Of a DNA stretch of 64,000 nucleotides, positions 1 through 8,629 are shown piece by piece. Both the position numbers and the translations under genes were made by a program. This stretch comes from Sulfitobacter sp. W027 (lineage in GTDB: Bacteria; Pseudomonadota; Alphaproteobacteria; Rhodobacterales; Rhodobacteraceae). A model generated the notes under the pieces. That model saw nothing but the letters and a program-made list of their open reading frames with translations, had not been told where the DNA came from and made no database searches. The number at the start of each line of letters is the position of its first letter. Positions within the stretch are counted from its first letter, which is position 1. Location of the stretch: contig NZ_CP083566.1 in the NCBI RefSeq assembly GCF_025143985.1, positions 1-64,000 on the forward strand. The letters run 5' to 3'.

Positions 1-392
1 ATCTCTATGTCTGTGGCCCCAAGGGGTTGATCGAAGCGGTAAAGGCCAAAGCCGAAGCGGCGGGTATCGCGCCTGACCGCATCCATTTCGAACTCTTCGA
101 CGCGCCCCAAGAGCAAGCAGGCGACAGCGCCTTCGAGGTCGAGTTGGCCTCAAGCGGGGAGGTCTTCACCATCCCGCCCGGCCAATCCATCATCGACGTG
201 CTGGAGGCTGGGGGCGTCGATGTCATGTACGACTGCCAGCGCGGCGACTGTGGCATCTGCCAATGCGACGTCATCAGCGGCACCCCCGATCACCGCGACG
301 TGGTGCTGTCTGAGGCCGAACGCGCCGCAGGCAACGTCATGCAAATCTGCGTCAGCCGCGCCAAGTCACCGCGTCTTGTACTCGACATCTGA
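1..392 (+). CDS. Ferredoxin reductase of a Rieske oxygenase (5' truncated)
   Basis: Only the C-terminal ~129 residues are in the window; the reading frame is open from base 3 and the start lies upstream. The first visible residues contain CGPKG, the NAD-binding signature at the end of an FNR-type reductase domain. A plant-type [2Fe-2S] domain follows, with ligand Cys codons at bases 234, 249, 258 and 348 (C-x4-C-x2-C ... C). A flavin/NAD domain followed by a C-terminal ferredoxin is the class IA (phthalate dioxygenase reductase/VanB-like) arrangement, which passes electrons from NAD(P)H to a Rieske oxygenase. The oxygenase alpha subunit starts 11 bases downstream, so it is the probable partner. 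The family call is firm; the substrate pathway is inferred from neighbours. Confidence 0.88.
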   Translation, partial: LYVCGPKGLIEAVKAKAEAAGIAPDRIHFELFDAPQEQAGDSAFEVELASSGEVFTIPPGQSIIDVLEAGGVDVMYDCQRGDCGICQCDVISGTPDHRDVVLSEAERAAGNVMQICVSRAKSPRLVLDI

Positions 393-403
393 GGGAGGAA
401 CTT

Positions 404-1738
404 ATGGGACGTTACGACAGCCCGGCGGCACTGGCCGCCCTCGTGCAGCCACATCAGGTGCACCGCGATATCTACACCGATCAAGAGGTGTTCCAGCAGG
501 AGATGAAGCATCTCTTCGCCAATGCTTGGGTCTTTGTTGGCCATGAGAGCCAGACCCCGAACAAGGGCGATTATTTCAGCACCCACATAGGCACACAGCC
601 GGTCATTCAGGTGCGCCATTCGACGGGCGACATCCATGTCCTGCTAAACCGTTGCCCCCACAAAGGCACCAAGATCGTGATCGATAGGCAGGGCAACACC
701 GGCAAGTTCTTCCGCTGCCCCTATCATGCATGGAGCTTCAAAACCGACGGTTGCCTTTTGGCGATCCCGCTCAAAAAAGGCTACCAAAATACCGGGCTGG
801 AGGAGACCGACAGCGGCAAGGGCATGCGCAGCGTTGGCGATGTGAAGAACTACCGTGGCTTCATCTTCGCCCGGCTCGCCGACGAGGGCATGAGTTTCGA
901 AGAGTTCTTTGGCAAGAGCCTGTCGTCACTCGACAATATGGTTGACCGCTCCCCCGCCGGACGGCTCGAAGTCGTCGGCCCGCCGCTGCGCTACATGCAC
1001 CATTGCAACTGGAAGATGCTGGTCGAAAACCAGACCGACACCTGCCACCCGATGGTGGCCCACGAAAGCTCAGCCGGGACGGCGGTGAAGCTCTACGAAG
1101 AACTGGGCCTCCCCGAGGATGCGCCCAAACCCCCCGCGATGGAGATCATCGCCCCTTTCATGTCGCCTTACGAATTCTTCGAAGGCATGGGCATCCGCAC
1201 CTGGCCCAATGGCCACGGGCACACTGGCGTAAACCATTCGATCCACTCGGATTACGCCGCCATCCCCGGCTATTTCGAGGCGCTCTGCGAAAGCTATGGA
1301 GAGGAGAAAGCCAAGGCGATCTTGGATGAGAACCGCCACAATACGGTCTATTTCCCCAACATCATGATCAAAGGCCCGATCCAGCAGCTGCGCGTTTTCA
1401 TCCCCATCGCTGCCGATCGGACCGTGGTGGAAAGCTACATCTACCGCCTCGTCGATGCCCCGGATGAGCTGACCGCCCGCACCGCGATGTACAACCGCAT
1501 GATCAACGCGCCCACCTCCATCGTCGGCCACGACGATCTGGAAATGTACGAGCGCGCGCAGGAAGGGCTGATGGTCGACGGTTTGGAATGGGTGAACATC
1601 CAACGGCTGATCGAAGAGGACGAGGATTTCGAGGTCGAAGCGGTCGAAAACGGCACAACCGAGCGCCAAATGCGCAACCAATTTCACGCTTGGGTCAAGT
1701 TCATGACCATGTGCCAAAAGACGGAGGCGGCGGAATGA
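404..1738 (+). CDS. Rieske aromatic-ring hydroxylating oxygenase, alpha subunit
   Basis: This 444-residue protein is the catalytic subunit of a Rieske non-haem iron oxygenase that adds oxygen to an aromatic ring using electrons from the upstream reductase. The Rieske ligands are Cys84, His86, Cys105 and His108 (CPH ... CPYH). The mononuclear iron site is visible as Asp212, His215 and His220 in the segment NQTDTCHPMVAH. The start follows a GGAGG ribosome site. The last four bases overlap the beta subunit start (ATGA). Length and motif order are typical of benzoate/anthranilate-type alpha subunits. From the operon partners (CoA ligase, Cys-less thiolase, isatin hydrolase-type cyclase) the substrate may be indole-3-acetate or an oxindole derivative, but benzoate-like acids cannot be excluded from sequence alone. 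Confidence 0.93.
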   Translation: MGRYDSPAALAALVQPHQVHRDIYTDQEVFQQEMKHLFANAWVFVGHESQTPNKGDYFSTHIGTQPVIQVRHSTGDIHVLLNRCPHKGTKIVIDRQGNTGKFFRCPYHAWSFKTDGCLLAIPLKKGYQNTGLEETDSGKGMRSVGDVKNYRGFIFARLADEGMSFEEFFGKSLSSLDNMVDRSPAGRLEVVGPPLRYMHHCNWKMLVENQTDTCHPMVAHESSAGTAVKLYEELGLPEDAPKPPAMEIIAPFMSPYEFFEGMGIRTWPNGHGHTGVNHSIHSDYAAIPGYFEALCESYGEEKAKAILDENRHNTVYFPNIMIKGPIQQLRVFIPIAADRTVVESYIYRLVDAPDELTARTAMYNRMINAPTSIVGHDDLEMYERAQEGLMVDGLEWVNIQRLIEEDEDFEVEAVENGTTERQMRNQFHAWVKFMTMCQKTEAAE

Positions 1739-2214
1739 GTGTGACGCGCGAAACCCTGATCGACTTCATTTATGACGAAGTGCGCATGTTGGGCGAGGGG
1801 CGCTATACCGAATGGCTCGACCTCTGGCTGCCAGATGGGCATTACTGGATGCCGCTGGACTATCAACAGACCGATCCGATCAATCAGACCTCGTTGATGT
1901 ATGAGGATATGTTCATGCTGAAACTGCGCGTCGAACGGCTTAACGGCGCACGAACCTTCAGCCAAAAACCCAAAAGCCGCTGCCATCATGTGATCCAGCG
2001 TCCCTTCGTGGATGAGATGGACACGGAAGCCGGGCGTTTCGTCACGACCACCTTCATGCACTACGTCGAGACGCGGCTGGACGAGCAGCAACTGCTCGCC
2101 GTCACCGCGCGGCATGAGTTGGCGCTGGTCGAGGGGCGGTTGCGCATCGCCAACAAACGGGTCGATATCGTCAACTGCGACGCGGCCTTCCGCAACATCC
2201 AGTTGCTGCCATGA
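1735..2214 (+). CDS. Rieske aromatic-ring hydroxylating oxygenase, beta subunit
   Basis: This 159-residue protein is the small structural subunit of the oxygenase encoded just upstream. It has the NTF2-like cone fold pattern of the family, with an N-terminal helix (FIYDEVRMLGEGRYTEW), an aromatic-rich W-P-D-G-H-Y-W segment, and a C-terminal half typical of SnoaL/ring-hydroxylating beta subunits. The frame is open further upstream (to 1588), but the ATG at 1735 gives the expected length and overlaps the alpha stop codon, so it is the likely start. The end overlaps the CoA ligase start at 2211. Beta subunits of this family support hexamer assembly and do not carry metal. Confidence 0.9.
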   Translation: MSVTRETLIDFIYDEVRMLGEGRYTEWLDLWLPDGHYWMPLDYQQTDPINQTSLMYEDMFMLKLRVERLNGARTFSQKPKSRCHHVIQRPFVDEMDTEAGRFVTTTFMHYVETRLDEQQLLAVTARHELALVEGRLRIANKRVDIVNCDAAFRNIQLLP

Positions 2215-3836
2215 TCGGGGCGGAGACTGAGACGGTCTTCGCGGCCTTTGAAGACACCGCCGCGCGGTATCCCGAACGGGGATTTCTGAATGTCCTGCCG
2301 GAAACGGCGGACATCTACGGCATCGCGGCGGGGGAGGTGACTTATGCTGAAGCCGCGCGTGAGGTTGCGGCCCTGCGCAAGCGCATCTCGGCGGCGGGTT
2401 ATCTGCCCGGGCAACGCGTGATGCTGCTGATGGAGAACCGCCCTGCGTTTTTCCTTTGGTGGCTGGCGCTGAACGGCTTGGGCCTGTCGGTCGTGCCGGT
2501 GAACCCCGACCTGCGGGCGACGGAGCTCAGCTATATGATCGACCATGCCGAGCCGGTCTTGGCCATGGCGATCCCTGCACGGGGCAATGATCTGCGTGCG
2601 GCAGCAGAGCAAGCCGGGCGCGACATGCCCGTGATTGCACCGGGCGACCCTCTCCCTATGCCGGTCACGACCACGGCCATCGCGGCGAGGGAGGGCGGCG
2701 CGGAGGAGGCGGAAGCCGCACTTCTCTACACCTCCGGCACCACGGGCCAGCCCAAAGGCTGCATCTTGACCAACACCTATTTCCTAGATGCCGGACGCTG
2801 GTACGCAGACACCGGCGGGCTCTGCGCCCTGTCGCGAGACCGCGAGCGCATGATCACGCCGCTGCCGATCTTCCACATGAACGCGATGGCCTATTCCTTC
2901 ATGGCGATGATTGCCGTGGGCGGCTGCCTGACCGCGCTTGACCGCTTCCACCCGCGCAGTTGGTGGGCTTCGGTCCGGGCTTCGGGCGCGACCTGTCTGC
3001 ACTACCTCGGCGTGATGCCGTCGATGTTGATGGGGGCCGAAGCAAGCGAAACCGACCGTGACCATTCCGTGCGCTTTGGCTTCGGCGCGGGGGTGGACCC
3101 GAAATTGCACGCCGCCTTCGAGGCGCGTTTCGGTTTTCCGCTGGTCGAGGCTTGGGCTATGACCGAAACCGGCGCGGGTGCCGTGATCTGCGCCAATCGC
3201 GAACCGCGCCGCGTGGGGGAAAGCTGTCTCGGCGCGCCCGAAGGGGGGCTGGAGGTCCGGCTGCTCGACGATGTCGGGCAAGAGGCCGATCAAGGCGAGC
3301 TGCTGGTGCGCCGCGCCGGTGCCGACCCGCGGCGCGGGTTCTTCGCGGGCTACTTCAAGAATGCCGAAGCCACGGATGAGGCTTGGACAGATGGTTGGTT
3401 TCACACCGGCGACATCGTGCGCCGCGCCCCCGATGGTGCGATGTATTTCGTCGACCGCAAGAAAAACGTCATCCGTCGCTCGGGCGAAAACATCGCGGCG
3501 GTCGAGGTGGAATCGACCCTTATGCGCCACCCCGCCGTGGCCAGTGCCGCCGTGGCGGCCGTGCCCGATGCCGTGCGGGGGGATGAGGTTTTTGCCTGTA
3601 TCGTGCCGAAGGACGCAGGCGCTGACCCGGCAGCCCTTGCGCAGGACATCACCCGCTGGTGCCTCACCCAACTTGCCTATTACAAAGCCCCCGGCTTCAT
3701 TGCTTTTGTCGAAGCGCTGCCGCTGACCGCGACGCAGAAACTTCAACGCGGGGTGCTGAAAACGCTGGCCGCCGACCTGCTAAACGATCCCGCCACGCAG
3801 GACCTGCGCGGGATGAAGAAACGGACGGCGGCATGA
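2211..3836 (+). CDS. Acyl-CoA synthetase (AMP-forming)
   Basis: This 541-residue member of the ANL superfamily activates a carboxylic acid with ATP to an acyl-adenylate and then to the CoA thioester. The phosphate-binding motif YTSGTTGQPKG lies near residue 172. The A8 hinge region FHTGDIVRRAPDG is near residue 400, followed by VDRKKNVIRRSGENI. The A10 catalytic Lys (TATQKLQRG) is near residue 510. It overlaps both neighbours by ATGA, so translation is coupled. Its place after a ring oxygenase and before a thiolase-type enzyme implies that the oxygenated product is made into a CoA ester before side-chain cleavage. The substrate is not determined by the sequence. Confidence 0.92.
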   Translation: MIGAETETVFAAFEDTAARYPERGFLNVLPETADIYGIAAGEVTYAEAAREVAALRKRISAAGYLPGQRVMLLMENRPAFFLWWLALNGLGLSVVPVNPDLRATELSYMIDHAEPVLAMAIPARGNDLRAAAEQAGRDMPVIAPGDPLPMPVTTTAIAAREGGAEEAEAALLYTSGTTGQPKGCILTNTYFLDAGRWYADTGGLCALSRDRERMITPLPIFHMNAMAYSFMAMIAVGGCLTALDRFHPRSWWASVRASGATCLHYLGVMPSMLMGAEASETDRDHSVRFGFGAGVDPKLHAAFEARFGFPLVEAWAMTETGAGAVICANREPRRVGESCLGAPEGGLEVRLLDDVGQEADQGELLVRRAGADPRRGFFAGYFKNAEATDEAWTDGWFHTGDIVRRAPDGAMYFVDRKKNVIRRSGENIAAVEVESTLMRHPAVASAAVAAVPDAVRGDEVFACIVPKDAGADPAALAQDITRWCLTQLAYYKAPGFIAFVEALPLTATQKLQRGVLKTLAADLLNDPATQDLRGMKKRTAA

Positions 3837-5002
3837 GGCGCAGGGGCTACGACCGCGTCGTCCTCGCGGTGCCGACCTCGGTGCCCTACGCCCGCTATAG
3901 CAATGAGACCGCCCATTGGTGGATCGCCCGCGCGCTGCGCGCGATGCTGGGCAAGGCCGGGATCGCGCCGGGCGAGCTAGACGGTTTCTCGGTCTCCAGC
4001 TTCTCGCTCGCGCCCGACACGCCGGTCGGGCTGACCCAGCATCTGGGGCTTAGTCCACGTTGGCTTGATACCGTGCCCACGGGCGGGGCCAGCGGGGTGG
4101 TCGCCCTGCGCCGTGCGGCGCGGGCGGTGCAAGCGGGCGACGTGGATGTGGTCGCCTGTGTGGCGGGAGACGCGAACCGGATCGACAGCTTTCGCAGCCT
4201 GCTCAGCGGCTTCTCGCGCTTTTCGATGGATGCGACCTTTCCCTATGGCTTCGGCGGCCCCAACGCGAGTTTCGCCCTGCTGATGGACCGCTATATGCAG
4301 GAATACGGCGCCACGCGAGAGGACTTTGGCCGCATCGCCGTGGCCCAACGGGCCAATGCGCTGCACTACCCCAATGCACTGATGAAGACCCCGCTCACCC
4401 TCGACCAATACCTTGACGCGCGGATGATCTCTGACCCTATCGCTCTTTTCGACTGTGTGATGCCCTGCGCCGGGGCCGAGGCGTTTCTGGTCATGCACGA
4501 AGACGAAGCCCTGCGCCGCGACCTGCCCTTTGCGCGGATCAGCGGCACAATCGAGCGGCACAACGCCTATCCCGAAGACCCGATGCAACTGCGCGGCGGC
4601 TGGGGCGTGGATATCAGTGAACTCTACGACATGGCGGGTCATGGGCCGGAGGATGTCGACCTGCTGCAAACCTATGACGACTATCCGGTGATCTCGATGA
4701 TGCAGTTCGAAGACCTTGGATTTTGCGCGAAGGGGGAGGGGGCGGGATTTGTCCACCAGCGCGATCTGACCATCACCGGGGACTTCCCGCATAACACCTC
4801 TGGCGGGCAGCTGTCGGTTGGCCAAGCCGGTGCTGCGGGCGGCTATCTGGGACTGGTTGAGGCGATCCGGCAGGTGACGGGGCAGGCTGAAGGCACGCAG
4901 GTGGCGAACGCCCGGCGGGCGTTGGTTTCCGGCTTTGGCATGATCAACTACGACCGGGGCGTCTGTTCCGCGGCGGCGATTATCGAAGGGGGCGAAGCAT
5001 GA
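3833..5002 (+). CDS. Thiolase-superfamily protein without the catalytic Cys (putative acyl-CoA retro-aldolase)
   Basis: This 389-residue protein has the SCP2/nonspecific lipid-transfer thiolase fold. The frame is open from 3659, but the ATG at 3833 overlaps the ligase stop and gives the right N-terminus. Where thiolases have the nucleophilic Cys (family pattern N-C-S/A-T/S-G) this protein reads PTGGASG, with Gly85 at the Cys position. The C-terminal GHP motif is VGQAG, with Gln331 replacing His. The remaining scaffold is intact (YDDYPVISMMQFEDLGF, NTSGG). Known relatives lacking the Cys and paired with a DUF35 protein, such as actinobacterial Ltp2, are retro-aldolases that split a beta-hydroxyacyl-CoA into a ketone plus a short acyl-CoA. 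The next gene carries that DUF35 domain. Aldolase activity is therefore favoured over thiolysis, but this is inference. Confidence 0.85.
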   Translation: MRRRGYDRVVLAVPTSVPYARYSNETAHWWIARALRAMLGKAGIAPGELDGFSVSSFSLAPDTPVGLTQHLGLSPRWLDTVPTGGASGVVALRRAARAVQAGDVDVVACVAGDANRIDSFRSLLSGFSRFSMDATFPYGFGGPNASFALLMDRYMQEYGATREDFGRIAVAQRANALHYPNALMKTPLTLDQYLDARMISDPIALFDCVMPCAGAEAFLVMHEDEALRRDLPFARISGTIERHNAYPEDPMQLRGGWGVDISELYDMAGHGPEDVDLLQTYDDYPVISMMQFEDLGFCAKGEGAGFVHQRDLTITGDFPHNTSGGQLSVGQAGAAGGYLGLVEAIRQVTGQAEGTQVANARRALVSGFGMINYDRGVCSAAAIIEGGEA

Positions 5003-6246
5003 CCGAACCCCTGAAGACGCCGCAAAAGAAGAACCCGCAAAAGCGCAGCACCGTCCCGACCCTGCCGCCTGCACAACGCTCACGCGCCGCACTCGGGGTG
5101 GCGATTGCCGCAGGGCGCGGGCAGTTTGCGCTGCAACACTGCGCCGACTGCGGGGCGGTGCAATATCCGCCGCGTGATGCCTGCTGCAAATGCCTGTCGG
5201 TAGCACTCAATTGGCGCGAGACTGATCCGACTGGCGAGGTGTTGGCCGAAACGACAATCCGGGTCTCACCCGACCCCTACTTCCGAGAACGACTGCCTTG
5301 GCGGATCGGCACGGTGCAACTCGCCGCCGGGCCGGTGGCGGTGTGCCATTTACACGGCGATGTCGGGCGCGGCGATCCCGTCCGTTTGGTGCTCAAGTTG
5401 GACAGGGCCGGGCAGGGGGTCATGGTGGCCTTGCCGCAAAAGGAAAGCGAATTCATGCAAGACGATCCCATGCTGCGCGCGATGTCGAGTGACCCAAAGC
5501 ACCGCCGGGTGCTGATCACCGATGCCCGCTCCCCCTTAGCCCCGCCACTGGCCCAAGCGCTTCTGAAAGCGGGGGCGGCGCAGATCTTCCTTGGTGAGCC
5601 GGAGCACTGGCGGCGATGGGACGGCCGCGCGGTGTTAGAGGAGATGGAGAACGTCAGCCTCATGCCGCTTGACGTGACCGATGCCGCCTCCGTTTCGCGC
5701 CTCGCGGCAGAGATCGGCGGCAAGGTCGATATCCTGATTAACACCGCGCAGTTCATCCGTCCCGGCGGGGTGCTGGGCGGCGATACGATCTCTGCCCGCG
5801 ACGGGATGGAGACCAATGTGCTGGGCCTGTTGCGGCTCGCGCAGGGCTTTGGCCCGGCGATGGCGTCGCGTACAGCGGACGGGGTAAATTCAGCGGTGGC
5901 CTGGGTGAACCTTTTGTCAGTGGGGGCGCTGGCACCTGCAGCCGGATTTGGCGGCTTTGATGCCTCGCAGGCGGCGGCGCGGTCGCTCAGCCAGACTCTT
6001 CGCGCAGAGTTTTCTGGTTCCGGATTGCGGGTGATGAATGTCTATACCGGGCCTGTGGATGATGAATGGCACCAGCCTTTGCCGCCGCCCAAAGTCTCCC
6101 CCCGCGTGCTGGCGCGGACGGTGGTGAGTGGCTTGATCAACGGGCTGGAGGAGGTTGCTTGCGGTGATGTGGCCAAAGATGCTCTGGCCCGCTGGCTGGA
6201 CGATCCGGCGCTGATGGAACGCGAGATGCGGGGGAACGGGTCATGA
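4999..6246 (+). CDS. DUF35 zinc-ribbon/OB-fold protein fused to a degenerate short-chain dehydrogenase domain
   Basis: This is a 415-residue two-domain protein. Residues ~30-150 form a DUF35 domain: a zinc ribbon with Cys48, Cys51, Cys62 and Cys65, then an OB-fold. DUF35 proteins bind thiolase-fold partners and help accept acyl-CoA, and the preceding gene is such a partner. Residues ~168-400 resemble an SDR Rossmann domain, but the active site is broken. The dinucleotide loop reads TDARSPLA instead of TGxxxGIG, and the NNAG motif reads INTAQ. The catalytic Tyr and Lys are Phe320 and Gln324 (GFDASQ), while Ser307 is kept. The SDR part is thus probably structural or CoA-binding rather than a dehydrogenase. 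The first 30 residues are Lys/Pro-rich and probably disordered. Overlaps the cyclase gene by ATGA. Confidence 0.85.
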   Translation: MTEPLKTPQKKNPQKRSTVPTLPPAQRSRAALGVAIAAGRGQFALQHCADCGAVQYPPRDACCKCLSVALNWRETDPTGEVLAETTIRVSPDPYFRERLPWRIGTVQLAAGPVAVCHLHGDVGRGDPVRLVLKLDRAGQGVMVALPQKESEFMQDDPMLRAMSSDPKHRRVLITDARSPLAPPLAQALLKAGAAQIFLGEPEHWRRWDGRAVLEEMENVSLMPLDVTDAASVSRLAAEIGGKVDILINTAQFIRPGGVLGGDTISARDGMETNVLGLLRLAQGFGPAMASRTADGVNSAVAWVNLLSVGALAPAAGFGGFDASQAAARSLSQTLRAEFSGSGLRVMNVYTGPVDDEWHQPLPPPKVSPRVLARTVVSGLINGLEEVACGDVAKDALARWLDDPALMEREMRGNGS

Positions 6247-7025
6247 GCGATGCAATCACAGCACTGGTCGATGCGCTGGCAAGCGGCGCGGCGCGGGTCA
6301 TCGATCTGACCCATCGGCTGGACCCTGATTTCCCGGTCATCGTCTTGCCGCCAGAGTTCGGCCAATGTGCGCGCTTCCGGATGGAAGAGGTCTCGGCCTA
6401 TGACCATCGCGGCCCGGCGTGGAAGTGGCATAACCTGACGCTTAATGAACACACCGGCACCCATTTCGACGCGCCGATCCACTGGGTTTCGGGCAGGGAC
6501 GTGGCGAATGGTGCAGTCGATGAAATCCCACCCGAGGCCTTCATCGGCCCGGTGGTTGTGATCGACTGCTCAGAGGGGGTACGGCAGGACGATGACTTTG
6601 AACTAACGCCCGAGATCATCCGCGATTGGGAAGCCAAGCATGGCACGATCCCGGCAGACGTTTGGGTGCTTATGCGCACCGACTGGTCAAAGCGTAGCGG
6701 CGCGGATTACCTGAACATGCGCGAGGACGGTGCCCATTCGCCAGGCCCCACACCCTCTGCCATCGAACTGCTGCTAGAGCGCGGCATTCGCGGCTTTGGC
6801 ACCGAGACCGTCGGCACCGACGCGGGGCAGGGGATGCATTACGACCCGCCATTCCCGGCGCACTACCTGCTGCATGGGGCGGGCAAATACGGGCTGCAAT
6901 GTCTGTGCAACCTCGACCAACTGCCGCCCACGGGGGCCATGCTGATTGCACCGCCGCTCAAGATTAAAGGCGGGACCGGCAGCCCCTTGCGGGTGCTGGC
7001 GCTGATACCGGGAGAGAGACCATGA
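6243..7025 (+). CDS. Cyclase-family metal hydrolase, isatin hydrolase/kynurenine formamidase type (copy 1)
   Basis: This 260-residue member of the cyclase (Cyclase_2) superfamily hydrolyses cyclic or N-acyl amides using Mn or Zn. The metal motif HxGTHxDxPxH is complete: His70, His74, Asp76 and His80. The C-terminal block with TDAGQ and PPFPAHYLLH resembles isatin hydrolases, which open the lactam ring of isatin to isatinate. A paralogue with the same layout is encoded at 29801-30592. It sits in the oxygenase operon with 4-bp overlaps on both sides. Isatin or a related oxindole is the favoured substrate; N-formylkynurenine or another lactam is possible. Confidence 0.85.
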   Translation: MSDAITALVDALASGAARVIDLTHRLDPDFPVIVLPPEFGQCARFRMEEVSAYDHRGPAWKWHNLTLNEHTGTHFDAPIHWVSGRDVANGAVDEIPPEAFIGPVVVIDCSEGVRQDDDFELTPEIIRDWEAKHGTIPADVWVLMRTDWSKRSGADYLNMREDGAHSPGPTPSAIELLLERGIRGFGTETVGTDAGQGMHYDPPFPAHYLLHGAGKYGLQCLCNLDQLPPTGAMLIAPPLKIKGGTGSPLRVLALIPGERP

Positions 7026-7747
7026 GCCATTACACCGCCGTCATCACCGGGGGCAGCAAGGGCATCGGTGCCGATTTGGCGCAGCGTCTGCTGGAGCGCG
7101 GCTATCGGGTGGTTTCCATCGCGCGCGGCAAGCCGGAATGGGAGGCCGAGGGCGTTGAGCATATCGAAGCCGACCTGCTCGATCCCGCCTCCGTCGCTGC
7201 CGTGGCCGCCGACATCGCCGCGCGTTATGACGTGACCCATCTGGTGCATAACGCCGGGTTGATCTGGCCCAATCTCATCGAAGACGCCAAGCCCGAGGAC
7301 ATCACTGGACTTGCCCAACTGCACCTCGGCTCGGCCCTGACGCTGCTGCAAGCCTTCCTGCCCGCCATGAAAGAACGCGGTTTTGGCCGGGTGATGTTCA
7401 ACGCCTCGCGCGCCGCCTTGGGCGCCCCGACGCGCACCGCCTATTCGGCGTCGAAAGCCGGGATGATCGGCATGGCGCGCACCTGGGCGCTGGAGCTTGC
7501 GCCGCATGGGATCACCGTAAATGTCGTGGCCCCCGGCCCGGTGCAGACTGACAACTTCTGGGGCATCATCCCGAAAGAAAGCGAACGCGAAGCGGAGCTT
7601 GCAAAACGCATCCCGGTGGGCCGTTTGGGGCAGGTGGAGGACGTGACCAACGCCTTTCTCTTCTTCTGCGATCCGGCCAGTAGTTTCGTCACCGGCCAGA
7701 CGCTTTTCGTTTGTGGCGGTTCGAGCATCGGGACGCTGACGCTCTGA
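7022..7747 (+). CDS. Short-chain dehydrogenase/reductase
   Basis: This 241-residue classical SDR is complete. It has the dinucleotide motif TGGSKGIG near residue 9, HNAG near residue 78, and the catalytic YSASK with the upstream Ser in NASRAALG. The product-side loop PGPVQTD and C-terminal VTGQTLFVCGG are typical of 3-oxoacyl reductase-like SDRs. It overlaps the cyclase gene and is the last gene of the operon, since the next gene is convergent only 9 bases away. In an indole-acetate route it could interconvert a hydroxy and keto oxindole (for example dioxindole and isatin), but the substrate cannot be read from sequence. Its intact active site contrasts with the degenerate SDR domain two genes upstream. 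Confidence 0.9.
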   Translation: MSHYTAVITGGSKGIGADLAQRLLERGYRVVSIARGKPEWEAEGVEHIEADLLDPASVAAVAADIAARYDVTHLVHNAGLIWPNLIEDAKPEDITGLAQLHLGSALTLLQAFLPAMKERGFGRVMFNASRAALGAPTRTAYSASKAGMIGMARTWALELAPHGITVNVVAPGPVQTDNFWGIIPKESEREAELAKRIPVGRLGQVEDVTNAFLFFCDPASSFVTGQTLFVCGGSSIGTLTL

Positions 7748-7756
7748 CGCTGATCC

Positions 7757-8629
7757 TCAGTCCTTGCGGAAATGCTGAACCAGCTCAGGCACATAGGCGT
7801 CGCCCGCGCCCTTTTCGACGACCTTAGACAAGGCGCTGTAAACCCCGTCGGCAATCTCGACCTGCGCGCCGGCTTGGGCGGACATCTGCCGATAATAGTC
7901 GAAATCCTTCAACGCGTTGCTGATCGCAAAGGGCAGCGCCTTGCGGTCGCCGTTTACGATGAAGGGCGACAGCCGATCAAGCGCGACACTGGCCCCGCCG
8001 CCACCCGCCAAGACATCCACGAAACTCTGCGGATCAATACCCGCATCGGCCGATTGCGCGGCGGCTTCGGCGAGCAGCGACATAAAGCCAACCGAAACGT
8101 AGTTGTGCAGCAGTTTCAGGCGGTGGCCTGCGCTGACCTCACCCACATGTTTCACCTCTTCGGTGAAGGAGGCGAGAACCGGAGAGACCTTCTCAACAAC
8201 AGCGGCATCACCCCCGACCAGCAAGTTCAGCTTCCCCTCATGGGCGAATTGCGCGGTCCGGGTCATCGGTGCGTCAACGAAATCGCCCCCCGCCGCCTTG
8301 ACCGCTTCGGCCATCTTCAGCGTCGAGGCGGGCAAGGAGGTTGAGCAATCGACGACTACCGTGCTGGGCTTCAGCCTCGCGATTACGCCGCTCTCGCCAG
8401 TCAGGATCCCTTCGACCTGGGGCGAGCCGGTAACGCAGAGGATGATCACATCTGAGGCTGCCGCAAGGTCCGATAGACTGTCGAAGGCCGTGGCTCCAAG
8501 CCCGTCCAACTCATCGGTCGGCTGGTTGCCGGGGTGATCGAAATAGCCAAGCGCAAAACCCCCGCGCCGCATCACGTTGCGGGCAATTCCGTGGCCCATC
8601 AGGCCGACACCGATCATACCGATTTTCAT
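7757..8629 (-). CDS. NAD-binding beta-hydroxyacid dehydrogenase (3-hydroxyisobutyrate dehydrogenase family)
   Basis: The 290-residue protein begins MKIGMIGVGLMGHGIARN, a Rossmann GxGxMG motif. The family substrate motif is DAPMTR (DxPVxG-like), and the catalytic Lys lies in GHRLKLLHNY. The open frame extends to 8857, but the ATG at 8629 has a GGAGGAAA ribosome site and starts exactly at the Rossmann fold. Family members oxidise 3-hydroxyisobutyrate, tartronate semialdehyde-type or other beta-hydroxyacids. It is divergent from the aldehyde dehydrogenase at 8810, a pairing that fits oxidation of a hydroxyacid to a semialdehyde and then to an acid. The DAPMTR variant suggests a substrate other than 3-hydroxyisobutyrate. 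Confidence 0.87.
   Translation of the reverse strand: MKIGMIGVGLMGHGIARNVMRRGGFALGYFDHPGNQPTDELDGLGATAFDSLSDLAAASDVIILCVTGSPQVEGILTGESGVIARLKPSTVVVDCSTSLPASTLKMAEAVKAAGGDFVDAPMTRTAQFAHEGKLNLLVGGDAAVVEKVSPVLASFTEEVKHVGEVSAGHRLKLLHNYVSVGFMSLLAEAAAQSADAGIDPQSFVDVLAGGGGASVALDRLSPFIVNGDRKALPFAISNALKDFDYYRQMSAQAGAQVEIADGVYSALSKVVEKGAGDAYVPELVQHFRKD

Noticed and set aside
1-7747. Reading the first operon as a plain benzoate/toluate pathway
   Set aside because: There is no cis-diol dehydrogenase of the BenD type in the expected place, no catechol dioxygenase, and a CoA ligase, Cys-less thiolase and isatin hydrolase-type cyclase would be unexplained. It is not fully excluded for the oxygenase substrate.
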